DNA from: Eikenella corrodens
GTDB taxonomy: Bacteria > Pseudomonadota > Gammaproteobacteria > Burkholderiales > Neisseriaceae
Direction of reading: 5' to 3'
Length of the DNA: 64,000 nucleotides
NCBI RefSeq assembly: GCF_900187105.1
Contig: NZ_LT906482.1
Span: 62,001-126,000, forward strand
Shown here piece after piece: positions 51,883 through 61,695 of this stretch. The number at the start of each line of letters is the position of its first letter. Positions within the stretch are counted from its first letter, which is position 1. Below the pieces are notes generated by a model. The model saw only the letters and a list, made by a program, of their open reading frames with translations. It made no database searches and was not told where the DNA came from. Both the position numbers and the translations under genes were made by a program.

Positions 51883-52002
51883 ACAATTTCTAATTAGATT
51901 AAATGAATATTTACTTATAAAATAATTATATGATTAGCAATAAAAAATCGGCTCCCAACAATCTATTGGAAACCGAATATAACCAAACTGATAAAAACCA
52001 CC

Positions 52003-52389
52003 CTACCACCAATACGGATAATACGGCCGATACATCATCCACTCCAACTCACGCCGCCGCTCGCGCCGCTCCAACATTTCCAGCTGCTGCCGATACACCA
52101 GATTCTCCCAAGCCATCCGATAACAAGCCTGAAAAGACGGCTCCGCAATCCGCCGCCGGTATTCACGCTGCAACTTAGGTTTCTCGGCATCCGCCACCCC
52201 CAAGTAATCCTCCTGTTGCAAAGCCAACAGCTCAGCCGTGCGCCGGTCGCACTGCGCTGCCAGCGCCACCGCCGTCTGCTTCATCTCCCGCTCCCTTGCC
52301 GCCTCATAGGCCGCACGCTGCTGCGGCGTCATCGCACAGCCCGCCAGCAGCAGGCCGGCAAAGGCTACCTGAAAAAGTTTCGCCAACAT
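52003..52389 (-). CDS. Hypothetical lipoprotein with DUS-encoded signal peptide
   Basis: This 128-residue lipoprotein starts at the ATG at 52387-52389, favoured over one 3 bp upstream by spacing from AAGGAGG. The lipobox is LLAGC (Cys18). The mature part is charged and helical (EREMKQTAVALAAQ, LQREYRRRIAEP) and ends in a Tyr/Trp-rich tail (PYYPYWW). No family recognised. The signal peptide segment FQVAF is encoded by an eikDUS. Flanked by DUS and divergent from prmB. Confidence 0.7.
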   Translation of the reverse strand: MLAKLFQVAFAGLLLAGCAMTPQQRAAYEAAREREMKQTAVALAAQCDRRTAELLALQQEDYLGVADAEKPKLQREYRRRIAEPSFQACYRMAWENLVYRQQLEMLERRERRRELEWMMYRPYYPYWW

Positions 52390-52538
52390 CATCTCCTCCT
52401 TAAACCAATGTTTAAGCAACAAATTAATCATACACCATTCCATAGCCGCCACAAACCGCCCCACCAAATTTTCAGGTAGCCTCACCCGCCAATCCGTTAT
52501 AATCCCACCCCTTACCATTTCATAAACACGCCAACACC

Positions 52539-53438
52539 ATGTTTGCCCAAGCCCGCCAACACCTCCGCACCCCGCGCGACCTCCTGCGCTTTTGCACCAG
52601 CCGCTTCAACCAAGCCCGCCTCAGTTTCGGCCACGGCAGCGATAACGCCCACGATGAAGCCGCCTATCTCATCCTCCACACCCTCGTCCTCCCGCTCGAC
52701 ACCCTCGAGCCCTATCTCGATGCCGCGCTCCTGCCCGAAGAAATCGACGCCGTGCTCAGCCTGGCCGAACGCCGCGTCAACGAACGCCTCCCCATGCCCT
52801 ACCTCACCCGTCAAGCCTGGCAGGGCGACTTCGAATTTTATGTAGACGAACGCGTGCTTATCCCCCGCTCCTTCATCTACGAACAACTCGGCGAGCCCAT
52901 CGCCCCGTGGACAGGCGACAGCCACTCTATCCACCGCGTGCTCGACCTCTGCACCGGCAGCGGCTGCCTCGCCATCCAAGCCGCCTGCCACTACCCCGAA
53001 GCCCAAGTCGACGCCGCCGACCTCAGCCCCGAAGCCTTGGAAGTGGCCGCTATCAACGTGGCCAACTACGGCCTAGAAGAGCGCGTCCGCCTGATTCAAA
53101 GCGACCTCTTCGCCAACCTTTCCGGCACTTACGACCTCATCATCTCTAACCCACCCTACGTAAACGCCGAAAGCGTCGCCGCCCTGCCCGCCGAATATCT
53201 GCACGAACCCGAAATGGCACTCGGCAGCGGCGAAGACGGCCTCGACGCCACCCGCCAAATCCTCCAACACGCCCCCCGCTTCCTCAATCCACGCGGCGTA
53301 TTGCTGGTGGAAATCGGCCACAACCGCGAAGCCCTCGAAGCCGCCTTACCCCAGCTCCCCTTCTTCTGGCCCGAACAAAGCGACGGCGGCAGCAGCGTTT
53401 TCCTGCTCACCCGCGAGCAATTATTGGGCGAAGAGTAG
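52539..53438 (+). CDS. prmB: 50S ribosomal protein L3 glutamine methyltransferase
   Basis: PrmB methylates a Gln of ribosomal protein L3 during 50S assembly. The 299-residue protein has an N-terminal helical domain and a class I methyltransferase domain with VLDLCTGSGCLAIQAA (SAM motif) and the substrate-binding ISNPPYVNAE (NPPY near residue 204). PrmC has the same motif, but the N-terminal region and the MPYLTRQAWQGDFEFYVDERVLIPRS segment (in two parts) fit PrmB. No gene for L3 is nearby. Confidence 0.92.
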   Translation: MFAQARQHLRTPRDLLRFCTSRFNQARLSFGHGSDNAHDEAAYLILHTLVLPLDTLEPYLDAALLPEEIDAVLSLAERRVNERLPMPYLTRQAWQGDFEFYVDERVLIPRSFIYEQLGEPIAPWTGDSHSIHRVLDLCTGSGCLAIQAACHYPEAQVDAADLSPEALEVAAINVANYGLEERVRLIQSDLFANLSGTYDLIISNPPYVNAESVAALPAEYLHEPEMALGSGEDGLDATRQILQHAPRFLNPRGVLLVEIGHNREALEAALPQLPFFWPEQSDGGSSVFLLTREQLLGEE

Positions 53439-53469
53439 GCAAAGCCTACCGTCTCCCATCCATCACAAA

Positions 53470-53507
53470 AGGCTACCTGAAAACTCCAATCCATTTTCAG
53501 GTAGCCT
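53470..53507 (+). terminator. Inverted eikDUS pair terminator of prmB
   Basis: AGGCTACCTGAA (53470-53481) and TTCAGGTAGCCT (53496-53507) with AAA/TTT flanks and T-rich sequence following. It lies 31 bp past the prmB stop. Confidence 0.6.
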
Positions 53508-53574
53508 TTTCCATCCCGGCCATCAGCGGCTGCGTTATAATAGCCACCCCGCAACCACCCGCAGGTAGCCCGCT

Positions 53575-54195
53575 ATGCAACCCTTTCCCCCTGTCGTCCG
53601 CCCCCTCAAATTCTACGCCGTAGTGCCCGATGCCGATTGGGTGGCGCGCATGGTCGAGGCCGGCGCAGACACCGTGCAACTGCGCAGCAAACACCTCACC
53701 GGCGAAGCCCTGCGCCGGGAAATCCGCCGTGTCATCGCCGCCACCCGCGATTCACACAGCCAACTTTTTATCAACGACCACTGGCAGCTCGCCCTCGAAG
53801 AAGGCGCCTACGGCGTGCACCTCGGCCAAGAAGACATGGACAGTGCCGACTTCGCCGCCCTCGCCCGCGCCGGCATCCGCTTGGGGCTGAGCACACACGA
53901 CGAAGCCGAAATGGCCCGCGCCTTGGCCGTTCAGCCCAGCTACGTGGCCTGCGGCGCCGTATTTGCCACCAACACCAAAGCCATGCCCACCGAACCGCAG
54001 GGACTGGACAAACTGCGCCGCTACGTGCAGCAGGCCGGCAATACCCCCACTGTGGCCATCGGCGGCATTACGCTGGAAAACGCGCCCGCCGTGCTCGCCA
54101 CCGGCGTGTCCTCGCTGGCTGTGGTCAGCGCCGTCACCCACGCCCCCGACCCTGCCGCCGCCGTGCGCGCCTTCCAAAAATTGTGGCCGGAATAA
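53575..54195 (+). CDS. thiE: Thiamine phosphate synthase
   Basis: ThiE joins the pyrimidine and thiazole moieties into thiamine phosphate. The 206 residues contain the conserved VARMVEAGADTVQLR, LFINDHWQLALEEGAYGVHLGQEDM (in two parts), GLSTHDEAEMARA and VAIGGITLENAPAVLATGVSSLAVVSAV (in two parts) motifs. I see no TPP riboswitch in the 136 bp upstream of the gene; a TATAAT is present at 53536-53541. Other thi genes are not in the window. Confidence 0.95.
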   Translation: MQPFPPVVRPLKFYAVVPDADWVARMVEAGADTVQLRSKHLTGEALRREIRRVIAATRDSHSQLFINDHWQLALEEGAYGVHLGQEDMDSADFAALARAGIRLGLSTHDEAEMARALAVQPSYVACGAVFATNTKAMPTEPQGLDKLRRYVQQAGNTPTVAIGGITLENAPAVLATGVSSLAVVSAVTHAPDPAAAVRAFQKLWPE

Positions 54196-54318
54196 GGCCG
54201 TACACCATGCGGCCATCCGCAAGCGAAAGCTGCCGCGTAAATTAAACCCCGATATCCAAAAGGCTACCTGAAACCGCATCCGCTTTTTCAAGTAGCCTGC
54301 ATCACGAAAGCAAACCAT

Positions 54319-55065
54319 ATGTCCAACCGCCGCCTGATCTACGGCTTCCACGCAGTCAACGCCCGCCTATGGCAAAACCCCAAAAGCCTCACCGAGCTCT
54401 ACGCCCTATCCGGCCGCCACGATACCCGTATGCAGCAGGCCTTAGAAAAAGCCGCGCAGGAAAATATTCCCGTCCACTTCGTGGAAGCCGCCCGCCTCGA
54501 TAATCTGTGCCGCCACGCGCGCCACCAAGGTATCGCCGGCTTTATCGACGCTTCGCACAACCACGTCCACCTCGACGACGTGCTCGACAACCTTACTGAG
54601 CCGCCGCTGCTGCTCATCCTAGACGGCATCACCGACCCGCACAACCTCGGCGCCTGCCTGCGCGTGGCCGACGCCATGGGTGTGCACGCCGTAATTGCGC
54701 CGAAAAACCGCAGTGTCGGCTTGAATGCCACCGTTAGCAAAGTGGCCTGCGGCGCCGCCGAAACCGTGCCCTACATCGCCGTTACCAACCTCGCCCGCAC
54801 CCTGCGCGAGCTCAAAGAGCGCGACATCTGGATAGTGGGCACCGACATGGGCGGCGAAGCTGACTTGTTCCACTACGACATCCCCGCCGCCGTGGCCTGG
54901 GTGATGGGCAACGAAGGCGAAGGCATGCGCCGCCTCACCCGCGAACACTGCGACGCACTGGTGTCTATCCCCATGCTCGGCACAGTGGAAAGCCTGAACG
55001 TTTCTGTGAGTACCGGCATGGTGCTGGCCGAAACCCGCCGCCAGCGCGCGCTGAAGGCCGGTTGA
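54319..55065 (+). CDS. rlmB: 23S rRNA (guanosine-2'-O-)-methyltransferase
   Basis: RlmB methylates G2251 (E. coli numbering) of 23S rRNA. The 248-residue SPOUT enzyme has an N-terminal L30e-like domain ([17 protein letters not shown]) and the TrmH-type knotted domain with [25 protein letters not shown] (in two parts) and the C-terminal [11 protein letters not shown] and [14 protein letters not shown] motifs. AAGCAAACCAT precedes the start. It may be co-transcribed with rnr-like RNA genes in other genomes, but not here. Confidence 0.95.
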   Translation: MSNRRLIYGFHAVNARLWQNPKSLTELYALSGRHDTRMQQALEKAAQENIPVHFVEAARLDNLCRHARHQGIAGFIDASHNHVHLDDVLDNLTEPPLLLILDGITDPHNLGACLRVADAMGVHAVIAPKNRSVGLNATVSKVACGAAETVPYIAVTNLARTLRELKERDIWIVGTDMGGEADLFHYDIPAAVAWVMGNEGEGMRRLTREHCDALVSIPMLGTVESLNVSVSTGMVLAETRRQRALKAG

Positions 55066-55242
55066 AGCAGTTTCAGGTAGCCTGACCATCCGGGCTACCT
55101 GAAAGCCCGGGCTTTCGTGAAGCTAAAGCACCTCCCCAACGATACCCTGCACAGGCAACTTATTCCGCCCTCCCCCATAACTTTCAGGTAGCCCATCCCA
55201 AAGGCTACCTGAAAACCAAAATCCAACCACCAACAAAACCCC

Positions 55243-55818
55243 ATGCCCACCCAACGCCTCATCCTCGGCATCAGCGGCGCCGACGGCTTCCAATACGGCC
55301 ACAAAGCCCTGCAACTGCTGCAAAACGCAGCCGATATCGAAACCCACCTCGTGATTTCCGAAGGCGCGGAGCACACCTGCCGCCACGAAACCGCGCACCG
55401 CATCGAAGATATTGCCGCGCTGGCCGACGTGGTGCACCCCGTCCGGAACCTCGGCGCCGCCATCGCCAGCGGCTCGTTTGAAACCGCCGGCATGCTGGTG
55501 GCCCCCTGCTCCATGCGCAGCCTCGCCGCCATCGCCCACGGCCTGGGCGACAACCTGCTCACCCGCGCCGCCGACGTTACCCTCAAAGAGCGCCGCCGCC
55601 TCGTGCTGATGGCGCGCGAAACCCCGCTCAACCTCGCCCACCTCGACAATATGCGCCGCATCACCGAAATGGGCGGCATCATCTTCCCGCCCGTGCCCGC
55701 CCTCTACCTGCGCCCGCAAAGCATAGACGAACTGCTCGCCCACAGCGTAGGCCGCGCCCTCGGCCTGTTCGGTATCCGCATTCCCGATTTGCCCCACTGG
55801 AATGGTGGTACGCCTTGA
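55243..55818 (+). CDS. ubiX: UbiX-family flavin prenyltransferase
   Basis: UbiX makes the prenylated FMN cofactor used by UbiD decarboxylases in ubiquinone synthesis. The 191-residue protein has [26 protein letters not shown] and [24 protein letters not shown] motifs. The N-terminal flavin loop reads SGADGFQYG, with Asp14 where most UbiX proteins have Ser in SGASG. It could be a divergent UbiX or a related enzyme (Pad1-like). ubiD is not in the window. An eikDUS pair terminator follows. Confidence 0.85.
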   Translation: MPTQRLILGISGADGFQYGHKALQLLQNAADIETHLVISEGAEHTCRHETAHRIEDIAALADVVHPVRNLGAAIASGSFETAGMLVAPCSMRSLAAIAHGLGDNLLTRAADVTLKERRRLVLMARETPLNLAHLDNMRRITEMGGIIFPPVPALYLRPQSIDELLAHSVGRALGLFGIRIPDLPHWNGGTP

Positions 55819-55848
55819 AATGGGAAACCGCCTGCACAATCTGGCAAA

Positions 55849-55899
55849 AGGCTACCTGAACATACCGGCAGCCATGCAGCCGGATATTTCAGGTAACCT
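55849..55899 (+). terminator. Nested eikDUS hairpin terminator after ubiX
   Basis: AGGCTACCTGAA (55849-55860) and TTCAGGTAACCT (55888-55899, one mismatch) enclose a second stem CCGGC/GCCGG (within 55865-55883). It lies 30 bp past the ubiX stop, before the CDF gene. Confidence 0.55.
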
Positions 55900-56037
55900 A
55901 TGGGACAAGCAAGTAGATGAACTCTTGCTACTACAGTTTATACTTCTCCGGCTACCTGAAAGCCCGTGGGCATAAATGCCCGCCCCTATTGCCCTGCCTA
56001 TTTTTCAGGTAGCCCCAATCCAGCCCAAGGAGTGCCC

Positions 56038-56997
56038 ATGTCCTTCCACACCCACGAACACAACCATGCCCACGCCCACAGCACCAACACCCGCATCCTG
56101 CGAGTATCGCTGGCCGTGATTGCCGGCTTTATGTTGGTGGAAGCGGCGGCAGGCTGGCTCAGCGGCAGCCTCGCGCTCTTGTCGGACGCGGGGCACATGT
56201 TTTCCGATGCCGCCTCGCTCGCCCTCGCCCTGTTCGCCTTCAAATGGGCGGAAAAGGCCGCCAACTCGCAGAAAAGCTACGGCTATCAACGCGTGGAAAT
56301 CCTAGCCGCCGCGCTCAACGGCCTCACGCTGGTGGTGATGGCGGCATGGATTGTGGTCGAAGCCGTTATCCGCGCCTTCCAGCCCGTGCCCGTGGCGGGC
56401 AGCGCGATGCTGGCGGTGGCCGTGCTCGGGCTCTTGGTGAACCTGTTTATCGCTTGGTATATGTTGCGCGGCGAGAAGGACAACCTGAACATGCGCGGCG
56501 CGTTTTTGCATGTGGTGGGCGATTTGCTCGGTTCCGTTGCCGCAGTAGCAGCCGGCCTGCTGATACAGTTTTACGGCTGGAACTGGGCGGACTTGGCGGC
56601 CAGCGCGGCAGTGGCGCTGCTGATTGGCAAAAGCGGCTGGGGCGTGCTTTCAGGTAGCCTGCACATCCTGATGGAAGGCACGCCCAAAGGCACGGACTTG
56701 GTGAAAATTGCCGAAGACATTCAGAAAATCAACGGCATATTTGGCATACACGACTTGCATGCCTGGACGATTACCAGCAAGAAACACGCTATGTCCTGCC
56801 ACATCATCGTGCGCGGCGACCTAACCGTGGCAGAGGCCGCCGTCTTGGCGCAACAAGTGCAGGCAACGGTGCAAAAACACGGCATCAGCCACATCACGGT
56901 GCAAACCGAGCCCGCCGATACCGGCACCGTATGTTGCCAGGCATGCGAACAGCCTACGCATGAAGGCGAACACCCCCATAATGAGAATCCAGAATAG
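56038..56997 (+). CDS. Cation diffusion facilitator (zinc/cobalt exporter)
   Basis: This 319-residue CDF transporter exports Zn2+ or related divalent cations in exchange for protons. The N-terminus is His-rich (HTHEHNHAHAHS). Six membrane helices follow, with the metal-site motifs HMFSDAAS and HVVGDLLG (HxxxD) and a His-rich loop after residue 230. It resembles ZitB/DmeF. AAGGAG is 6 bp before the ATG at 56038. The C-terminal tail ends in CCQACEQPTHEGEHPHNENPE. An in-frame eikDUS encodes LSGSLH. Confidence 0.88.
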   Translation: MSFHTHEHNHAHAHSTNTRILRVSLAVIAGFMLVEAAAGWLSGSLALLSDAGHMFSDAASLALALFAFKWAEKAANSQKSYGYQRVEILAAALNGLTLVVMAAWIVVEAVIRAFQPVPVAGSAMLAVAVLGLLVNLFIAWYMLRGEKDNLNMRGAFLHVVGDLLGSVAAVAAGLLIQFYGWNWADLAASAAVALLIGKSGWGVLSGSLHILMEGTPKGTDLVKIAEDIQKINGIFGIHDLHAWTITSKKHAMSCHIIVRGDLTVAEAAVLAQQVQATVQKHGISHITVQTEPADTGTVCCQACEQPTHEGEHPHNENPE

Positions 56998-57073
56998 ATT
57001 AGGCTTAACAGCAAGCTATATTTCGTTCCATGTGCCATATAAGCTTACGCTTACCACTCACTCTACCCTTCTT

Positions 57074-57106
57074 TTCAGGTAGCCTGTCTCCGTCAGGTTA
57101 CCTGAA
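57074..57106. terminator. Inverted DUS pair between the CDF gene and anmK
   Basis: TTCAGGTAGCCT (57074-57085) and AGGTTACCTGAA (57095-57106, one base off) with flanking TTT/AAA lie between the convergent CDF and anmK genes. Confidence 0.5.
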
Positions 57107-57184
57107 AACATATGCATGCACGAAATGAACGAATACCAAGCGTTTCGATGTACCTGCCACCAAAACTTCCCTCTCATCACAAAC

Positions 57185-58315
57185 TCACGCGCAATGCCAA
57201 GCGCCGAGGATATAGGGCTGTTTCGCGCCGGTGGCGGCGTGGGGGTTGCCCGGCTCGTGGCACACGCGGCAGGCGGCGAGCCAGGCGAAGGCGGCGGCTT
57301 CCACCCATTGCGGCGGCAGGTTTAGCTCGTCGGTGGTGGCGGTGCGGATGCCGAGCGGAGCGAGCCTGCCGGAGAGCTCGGCCATCAGCACGGGGTTGAA
57401 CACGCCGCCGCCGCAGGCAAACACTTCGCGTACGCCGGGAGCATGGGCGGCAATGGCGTCGGCAATGCTTTGTGCGGTGAGGGCGTTGAGGGTACGCACG
57501 ATATCGGCGGGGGCGTAGCCGCTTTCCAATAGTGATGTGTTAGTTTCGCTGTTTTTCAGGTAGCCTTGCAGCCAATCGAGGGAAAACAAATCACGGCCGG
57601 TGCTTTTCGGCGGGGTGCGGTGGAAATAAGGGTGTGCCAGCAGGGTTTGCAGCAGCTCGGGAATAACGCGGCCGCTGCGGGCAAGGGCGCCGTCCCGGTC
57701 GCAGGTTTGGCCGAAACGGTGCTGCATATAGGCATCGGCCAGCATATTGCCGGGGCCGGTGTCGAAGCCGCTGGCATCGGCATGCGGTTGCAACACGCTG
57801 ATGTTGGCAATGCCGCCGATATTGAGCACCACGCGGCCATACTCCGGGCTGCCGAACACGGCCTGATGGAAAGCGGGCACGAGCGGCGCGCCTTGGCCGC
57901 CGCCGGCCATGTCGCGGCGGCGGAAGTCGCCCACGGTGTCGATGCCGGTAAGCTCGGCCAAGAGCGGCAGGTTGATGAGCTGCACGGTGTAGCCGTGCTC
58001 GGGGGCATGGCGCACGGTTTGGCCGTGCGCGCCGATGGCGGCGATATCGCGCGGGGCAAGCTTTTGCTGCGCCAGCAGGCCATGCACGGCTTGAGCGTTG
58101 AGCGCGGCCAACTCTTGCGCGAGCATTTCGCTGCGCTGGATTTCGTTGCCGCCTGGGTTTTGCAAATCCAGCAGGCGGCGGCGCAAATCATCGCTATAGG
58201 GCACGGCAAAATGGCCGAGTGCGCCCTGCCATTGGGTGCCATCGAAGGCGGCCAGCACGGCATCTACGCCGTCCATGCTGGTGCCGGACATCAGGCCGAT
58301 ATAGTATTGGGTCAT
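57185..58315 (-). CDS. anmK: Anhydro-N-acetylmuramic acid kinase
   Basis: AnmK phosphorylates anhydro-MurNAc from peptidoglycan turnover and opens its ring to give MurNAc-6-phosphate. The 376-residue protein has the start MTQYYIGLMSGTSMDGVDAV, the ATP-binding GLMSGTSMDG, LNIGGIANISVL and, near the C-terminus, FACGGGVFNPVLM. A downstream murQ-type etherase is not seen. An in-frame eikDUS near 57556 encodes GYLKNS. On the minus strand, convergent with the CDF gene. The TATAAT at 58345-58350 could be its -10 box. Confidence 0.94.
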   Translation of the reverse strand: MTQYYIGLMSGTSMDGVDAVLAAFDGTQWQGALGHFAVPYSDDLRRRLLDLQNPGGNEIQRSEMLAQELAALNAQAVHGLLAQQKLAPRDIAAIGAHGQTVRHAPEHGYTVQLINLPLLAELTGIDTVGDFRRRDMAGGGQGAPLVPAFHQAVFGSPEYGRVVLNIGGIANISVLQPHADASGFDTGPGNMLADAYMQHRFGQTCDRDGALARSGRVIPELLQTLLAHPYFHRTPPKSTGRDLFSLDWLQGYLKNSETNTSLLESGYAPADIVRTLNALTAQSIADAIAAHAPGVREVFACGGGVFNPVLMAELSGRLAPLGIRTATTDELNLPPQWVEAAAFAWLAACRVCHEPGNPHAATGAKQPYILGAWHCA

Positions 58316-58489
58316 GGTGCAAACTATGTGGAAAAGACGGCGGCATTATATAGCGAACGGCAGCTGTTTTCAGGTAGCCCCATTGGAGGATTGGACTATA
58401 ATGCCCGTGCTGCTTTCAGGTAGCCTCCGCCGCGATAAGGCTACCTGAAACACTATTTTTACGCTTTGCAGTATTTAAGGACGCCCCCC

Positions 58490-59272
58490 ATGAGCCATTA
58501 TTCCGCTATCGGCTTCCATGCTATCGACAGCAACGACGAGCTGAACGACCTCATCCGCCAGGCCCTGCGCACGCTTGCCGAAAATGAGGTCGACACGGAA
58601 GAGCACTCTTCCGAAGCCGAGCCTTCCGACAACTATATGGTGTATTCCGATCCCAGCGGCGCCCAGTTATGGCTGGGCTTTTCAGACGATGACAGCCTGC
58701 TCTGCGCCGAACCCTATTTTTCAGGTAGCCTGCACACCGTAGGCATAGATGCCGTATTCTCCAGCGGCTATGGCGACGGCACAGGCTCAGTGCAGGCCTG
58801 GATGAACGGCAGCGAATGGAAAGACGGCGAAAGGCTGGGCGGCAGTTATCCTTTCGTGTTTGACACCCCCGATTTGGCCAGCTTCCCCGAGCACTCAGAA
58901 AGCACCAGCTGCCAAATCCGCCTGTGTGCCTTTGCCGAAGAGGCTGATATTTTTGCCGATGAAGCCGCATTTGAAGCGCAACAAGACCCTGAACTGCCAT
59001 TAAGCAGCACATTCTTCACCCCGTTGGGTATGTTTCAATCTTCAGATGGTGCGGAAAACCAAGCCAAAGCGAGCGCATGGTTTATCGGCACTGTCCGCAC
59101 TACCAAAACACGCCGCAACGAATTATCCGGCAACAATTTCTACTGCTGCCTGATCGAAACCCACGGCGGCACGCTGCAAGCGGTATTCCCAAGCGATATG
59201 TCGGAGCATGCGCCGCAAACCGGCAATGTCATTAGTGGCAAATACTGGCTAACCGGGCGCCTGGCAGCCTAA
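58490..59272 (+). CDS. Hypothetical protein
   Basis: This 260-residue cytoplasmic protein starts at the ATG at 58490 with AAGGACGCCCCCC upstream; an upstream in-frame methionine is less likely. I recognise no family. It opens [26 protein letters not shown] in two parts, then an acidic stretch, and has [14 protein letters not shown] and a C-terminal [13 protein letters not shown]. An in-frame eikDUS near 58721 encodes SGSL. Thirty-one bp separate it from argH, with a Shine-Dalgarno for argH between, so the two may share a transcript. Confidence 0.7.
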   Translation: MSHYSAIGFHAIDSNDELNDLIRQALRTLAENEVDTEEHSSEAEPSDNYMVYSDPSGAQLWLGFSDDDSLLCAEPYFSGSLHTVGIDAVFSSGYGDGTGSVQAWMNGSEWKDGERLGGSYPFVFDTPDLASFPEHSESTSCQIRLCAFAEEADIFADEAAFEAQQDPELPLSSTFFTPLGMFQSSDGAENQAKASAWFIGTVRTTKTRRNELSGNNFYCCLIETHGGTLQAVFPSDMSEHAPQTGNVISGKYWLTGRLAA

Positions 59273-59303
59273 AAATTTACTTTACCCAATAGAAGGAAAC
59301 TCC

Positions 59304-60692
59304 ATGAGCAAGCAAAAAACCTGGTCCGGCCGTTTCAACGAGCCCGTGTCCGAACTCGTCAAACAATACACCGCCTCCATCAACTTCGACCAACGCCTCG
59401 CCCGCCACGACATCCAAGGCTCGCTCGCGCACGCGCAGATGCTGCACGAAGCCGGCGTGCTCTCCGCGCAAGATTTGGCCGACATCCAGCGCGGCATGGC
59501 CGAAATCCAAGCTGAAATCGAAGCAGGCAGCCTGCAATGGTCGCTTGATTTGGAAGACGTACACATGAACATCGAACGCCGCCTCACCGACAAAATCGGC
59601 GACGCCGGCAAACGCCTGCACACCGGCCGCAGCCGCAACGACCAAGTCGCCACCGACATCCGCCTGTGGCTGCGCGACGAAATCTCCACCATCCGCCGCC
59701 TGATTAAAGACCTGCAGGCTGCCCTGCTCGATTTGGCCGAACAAAACGCCGCCACCGTCATGCCCGGCTTCACGCATTTACAGGTCGCCCAGCCCGTCAG
59801 CTTCGGCCACCACCTGCTCGCCTATGTGGAAATGTTCGGCCGCGACGACGAACGCATGGCGGACTGCCGCCGCCGCACCAACCGCATGCCGCTGGGCGCC
59901 GCCGCGCTGGCCGGCACCACCTTCCCCGTCCGCCGCGAAACCACCGCCGCGCTGCTGGGCTTCGAGCAAATCTGCCAAAACTCGCTCGATGCCGTGTCCG
60001 ACCGCGACTTCGCCATCGAATTCACCGCCGCCGCCTCGCTGGTGATGGTGCATTTGAGCCGCCTGTCCGAAGAACTGATTTTGTGGATGTCGCCCCGTTT
60101 CGGCTTTATCGACATCGCCGACCGCTTCTGCACCGGTTCCAGCATCATGCCGCAGAAGAAAAACCCCGACGTGCCCGAACTCGTGCGCGGCAAATCCGGC
60201 CGCGTCATCGGCCACCTCACCGGCCTGATTATGCTGATGAAATCCCAGCCGCTGGCGTATAACAAAGACAATCAGGAAGACAAAGAGCCGCTGTTCGACA
60301 CGGTGGACACGCTCATCGACACACTACGGATTTACGCCGACATGATGCGCGGCATCACCGTGAAGCCCGAAGCCATGCGCGCCGCCGTGCTGCAAGGCTT
60401 CGCCACCGCCACCGATTTGGCCGATTATCTGGTGAAAAAAGGCCTGCCCTTCCGCGACAGCCACGAAGCCGTCGCCCAAGCCGTGCGACACGCCGAACAG
60501 GCAGGCTGCGGGCTGGAAGACCTGCCGCTCACCGTGCTGCAAGGCTTCAGCACATTGATTGAAAACGACGTTTACCAAGTGCTCACCCCCGAAGGCAGCC
60601 TGAACGCCCGCAACCACTTAGGCGGCACCGCGCCGGAGCAGGTGAAGTTTCAGGTAGCCCGTTGGCGGGAGCTGCTGGCGGCAGATGCGTAA
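59304..60692 (+). CDS. argH: Argininosuccinate lyase
   Basis: ArgH splits argininosuccinate to arginine and fumarate, the last step of arginine synthesis. The 462-residue protein has the superfamily signature [11 protein letters not shown] (about residues 278-287), the catalytic His region ([13 protein letters not shown] near 105-115) and [21 protein letters not shown] at the start. AGAAGGAAACTCC precedes the ATG. A near-perfect eikDUS (encoding KFQVAR) lies in frame near the end. argG is not adjacent. Confidence 0.97.
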   Translation: MSKQKTWSGRFNEPVSELVKQYTASINFDQRLARHDIQGSLAHAQMLHEAGVLSAQDLADIQRGMAEIQAEIEAGSLQWSLDLEDVHMNIERRLTDKIGDAGKRLHTGRSRNDQVATDIRLWLRDEISTIRRLIKDLQAALLDLAEQNAATVMPGFTHLQVAQPVSFGHHLLAYVEMFGRDDERMADCRRRTNRMPLGAAALAGTTFPVRRETTAALLGFEQICQNSLDAVSDRDFAIEFTAAASLVMVHLSRLSEELILWMSPRFGFIDIADRFCTGSSIMPQKKNPDVPELVRGKSGRVIGHLTGLIMLMKSQPLAYNKDNQEDKEPLFDTVDTLIDTLRIYADMMRGITVKPEAMRAAVLQGFATATDLADYLVKKGLPFRDSHEAVAQAVRHAEQAGCGLEDLPLTVLQGFSTLIENDVYQVLTPEGSLNARNHLGGTAPEQVKFQVARWRELLAADA

Positions 60693-60789
60693 CAGCGGTT
60701 TCAGGTAGCCTGTTGCCGCCCCGCTGCCTTGCACAAACTTTAGCGATATAATGCGCCATTCACACCATCTTAATTAAAAAGGAAACATC

Positions 60790-60990
60790 ATGACCGAAGC
60801 CCAACTTTCCGCCTGGGGTATGAAAATCGGCCTCAGCGTGCTGGTTATCTTCATCGGCTTCATTATTTGGGACTTAGGCAAAAAATCCGGCGCCAGCAAA
60901 TTCGGCATGGCCGTGCTGTTTTTTGTGCTCGGCTTGGGCGTGATGGGCTTTTTGATGAAAGAAGTGTTGGTGAATGTGATTTTGAAGTAA
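60790..60990 (+). CDS. DUF2788 domain protein
   Basis: This 66-residue protein matches DUF2788: a short N-terminal part then two hydrophobic segments (about 10-32 and 36-58), without charged residues in between except KKSGASK. It is a small inner-membrane protein of unknown function. A TATAAT-like sequence is at 60748 and AAGGAAACATC precedes the ATG. Confidence 0.75.
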   Translation: MTEAQLSAWGMKIGLSVLVIFIGFIIWDLGKKSGASKFGMAVLFFVLGLGVMGFLMKEVLVNVILK

Positions 60991-61233
60991 CCCGTTGGCA
61001 ACGGCTACCTGAAACACAGATTTCAAAAGCAAGCCAGGTTTTTACGGAGCGGAAACGAAACTTCAACGAAGTTAAAACCACAGCCGCACATTTTCAGGTA
61101 GCCTCAATACACATTGCTTCGGCCATTGCCGGAAACTATAACCGCCATTGCCGATGCACGGCCGGCCTTGTTATTTTGCGGCGAAACCCGTATCTTGCCT
61201 GCCATCTGAAATCCCTATCTGAAAGGAAAAAAC

Positions 61234-61560
61234 ATGAGCAACCAAATCATCCACACCTCCGATGCTGCCTTTGAAAAAGACGTATTGAAAGCCGAGCTGC
61301 CCGTATTGCTCGACTTCTGGGCTCCCTGGTGCGGCCCCTGCAAAATGATCGCCCCGATTCTGGACGACATCGCTGAAGAGTTCCAAGGCAAGCTGCAAGT
61401 AGTGAAGATGAATATCGACGAAAACGAGCAAACCCCCGCCCAATTCGGCGTGCGCGGCATCCCCACCCTGATGGTGTTCAACGGCGGCCAGCGCGTGGCC
61501 ACCAAAGTGGGCGCCCTGAGCAAAGGCCAGCTCACCGATTTCTTGAACGCTTCACTGTAA
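61234..61560 (+). CDS. trxA: Thioredoxin
   Basis: This is the 108-residue cytoplasmic thioredoxin that donates electrons to ribonucleotide reductase, PAPS reductase and others. The active site [14 protein letters not shown] has Cys33 and Cys36. Other conserved features are the buried Asp in [15 protein letters not shown] with its cis-Pro, and the C-terminal helix. GAAAGGAAAAAAC precedes the ATG. A strong hairpin terminator follows. It is separate from rho, which follows after a long leader. Confidence 0.97.
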   Translation: MSNQIIHTSDAAFEKDVLKAELPVLLDFWAPWCGPCKMIAPILDDIAEEFQGKLQVVKMNIDENEQTPAQFGVRGIPTLMVFNGGQRVATKVGALSKGQLTDFLNASL

Positions 61561-61574
61561 TACCGCCTCATTCC

Positions 61575-61608
61575 GCCACCGCCGCTTCTTCCGGCGGTGG
61601 CTTTCCTT
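61575..61608 (+). terminator. Rho-independent terminator of trxA
   Basis: GCCACCGCCG (61575-61584) pairs with CGGCGGTGGC (61592-61601) around a CTTCTTC loop, followed by TTTCCTTG. It lies 14 bp past the trxA stop. Confidence 0.8.
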
Positions 61609-61695
61609 GACAAGCCGTACCAAAGCTCCTAGAATGCCGCCGTTTTGCGCCCGCCTCACTTTTGGTGCGCAGCCCCATTCTCCGGCTTACAACAG

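Noticed and set aside
51840-51960. Fur box upstream of efeU
   Set aside because: The region is AT-rich, but no 19 bp stretch matches the consensus well. Iron control remains possible by another site.
51930-52178. 82-residue plus-strand open frame rich in Thr, Pro and Ala
   Set aside because: It is the antisense of the lipoprotein gene at 52003-52389 with low-complexity composition.
53440-53575. Possible TPP riboswitch before thiE
   Set aside because: The short gap is taken up by a DUS hairpin and a promoter-like TATAAT; no THI-box motif is visible.
57116-57325. 69-residue plus-strand open frame overlapping anmK
   Set aside because: It runs antisense into anmK and translates a GC-rich shadow; only the first 23 codons lie outside anmK.
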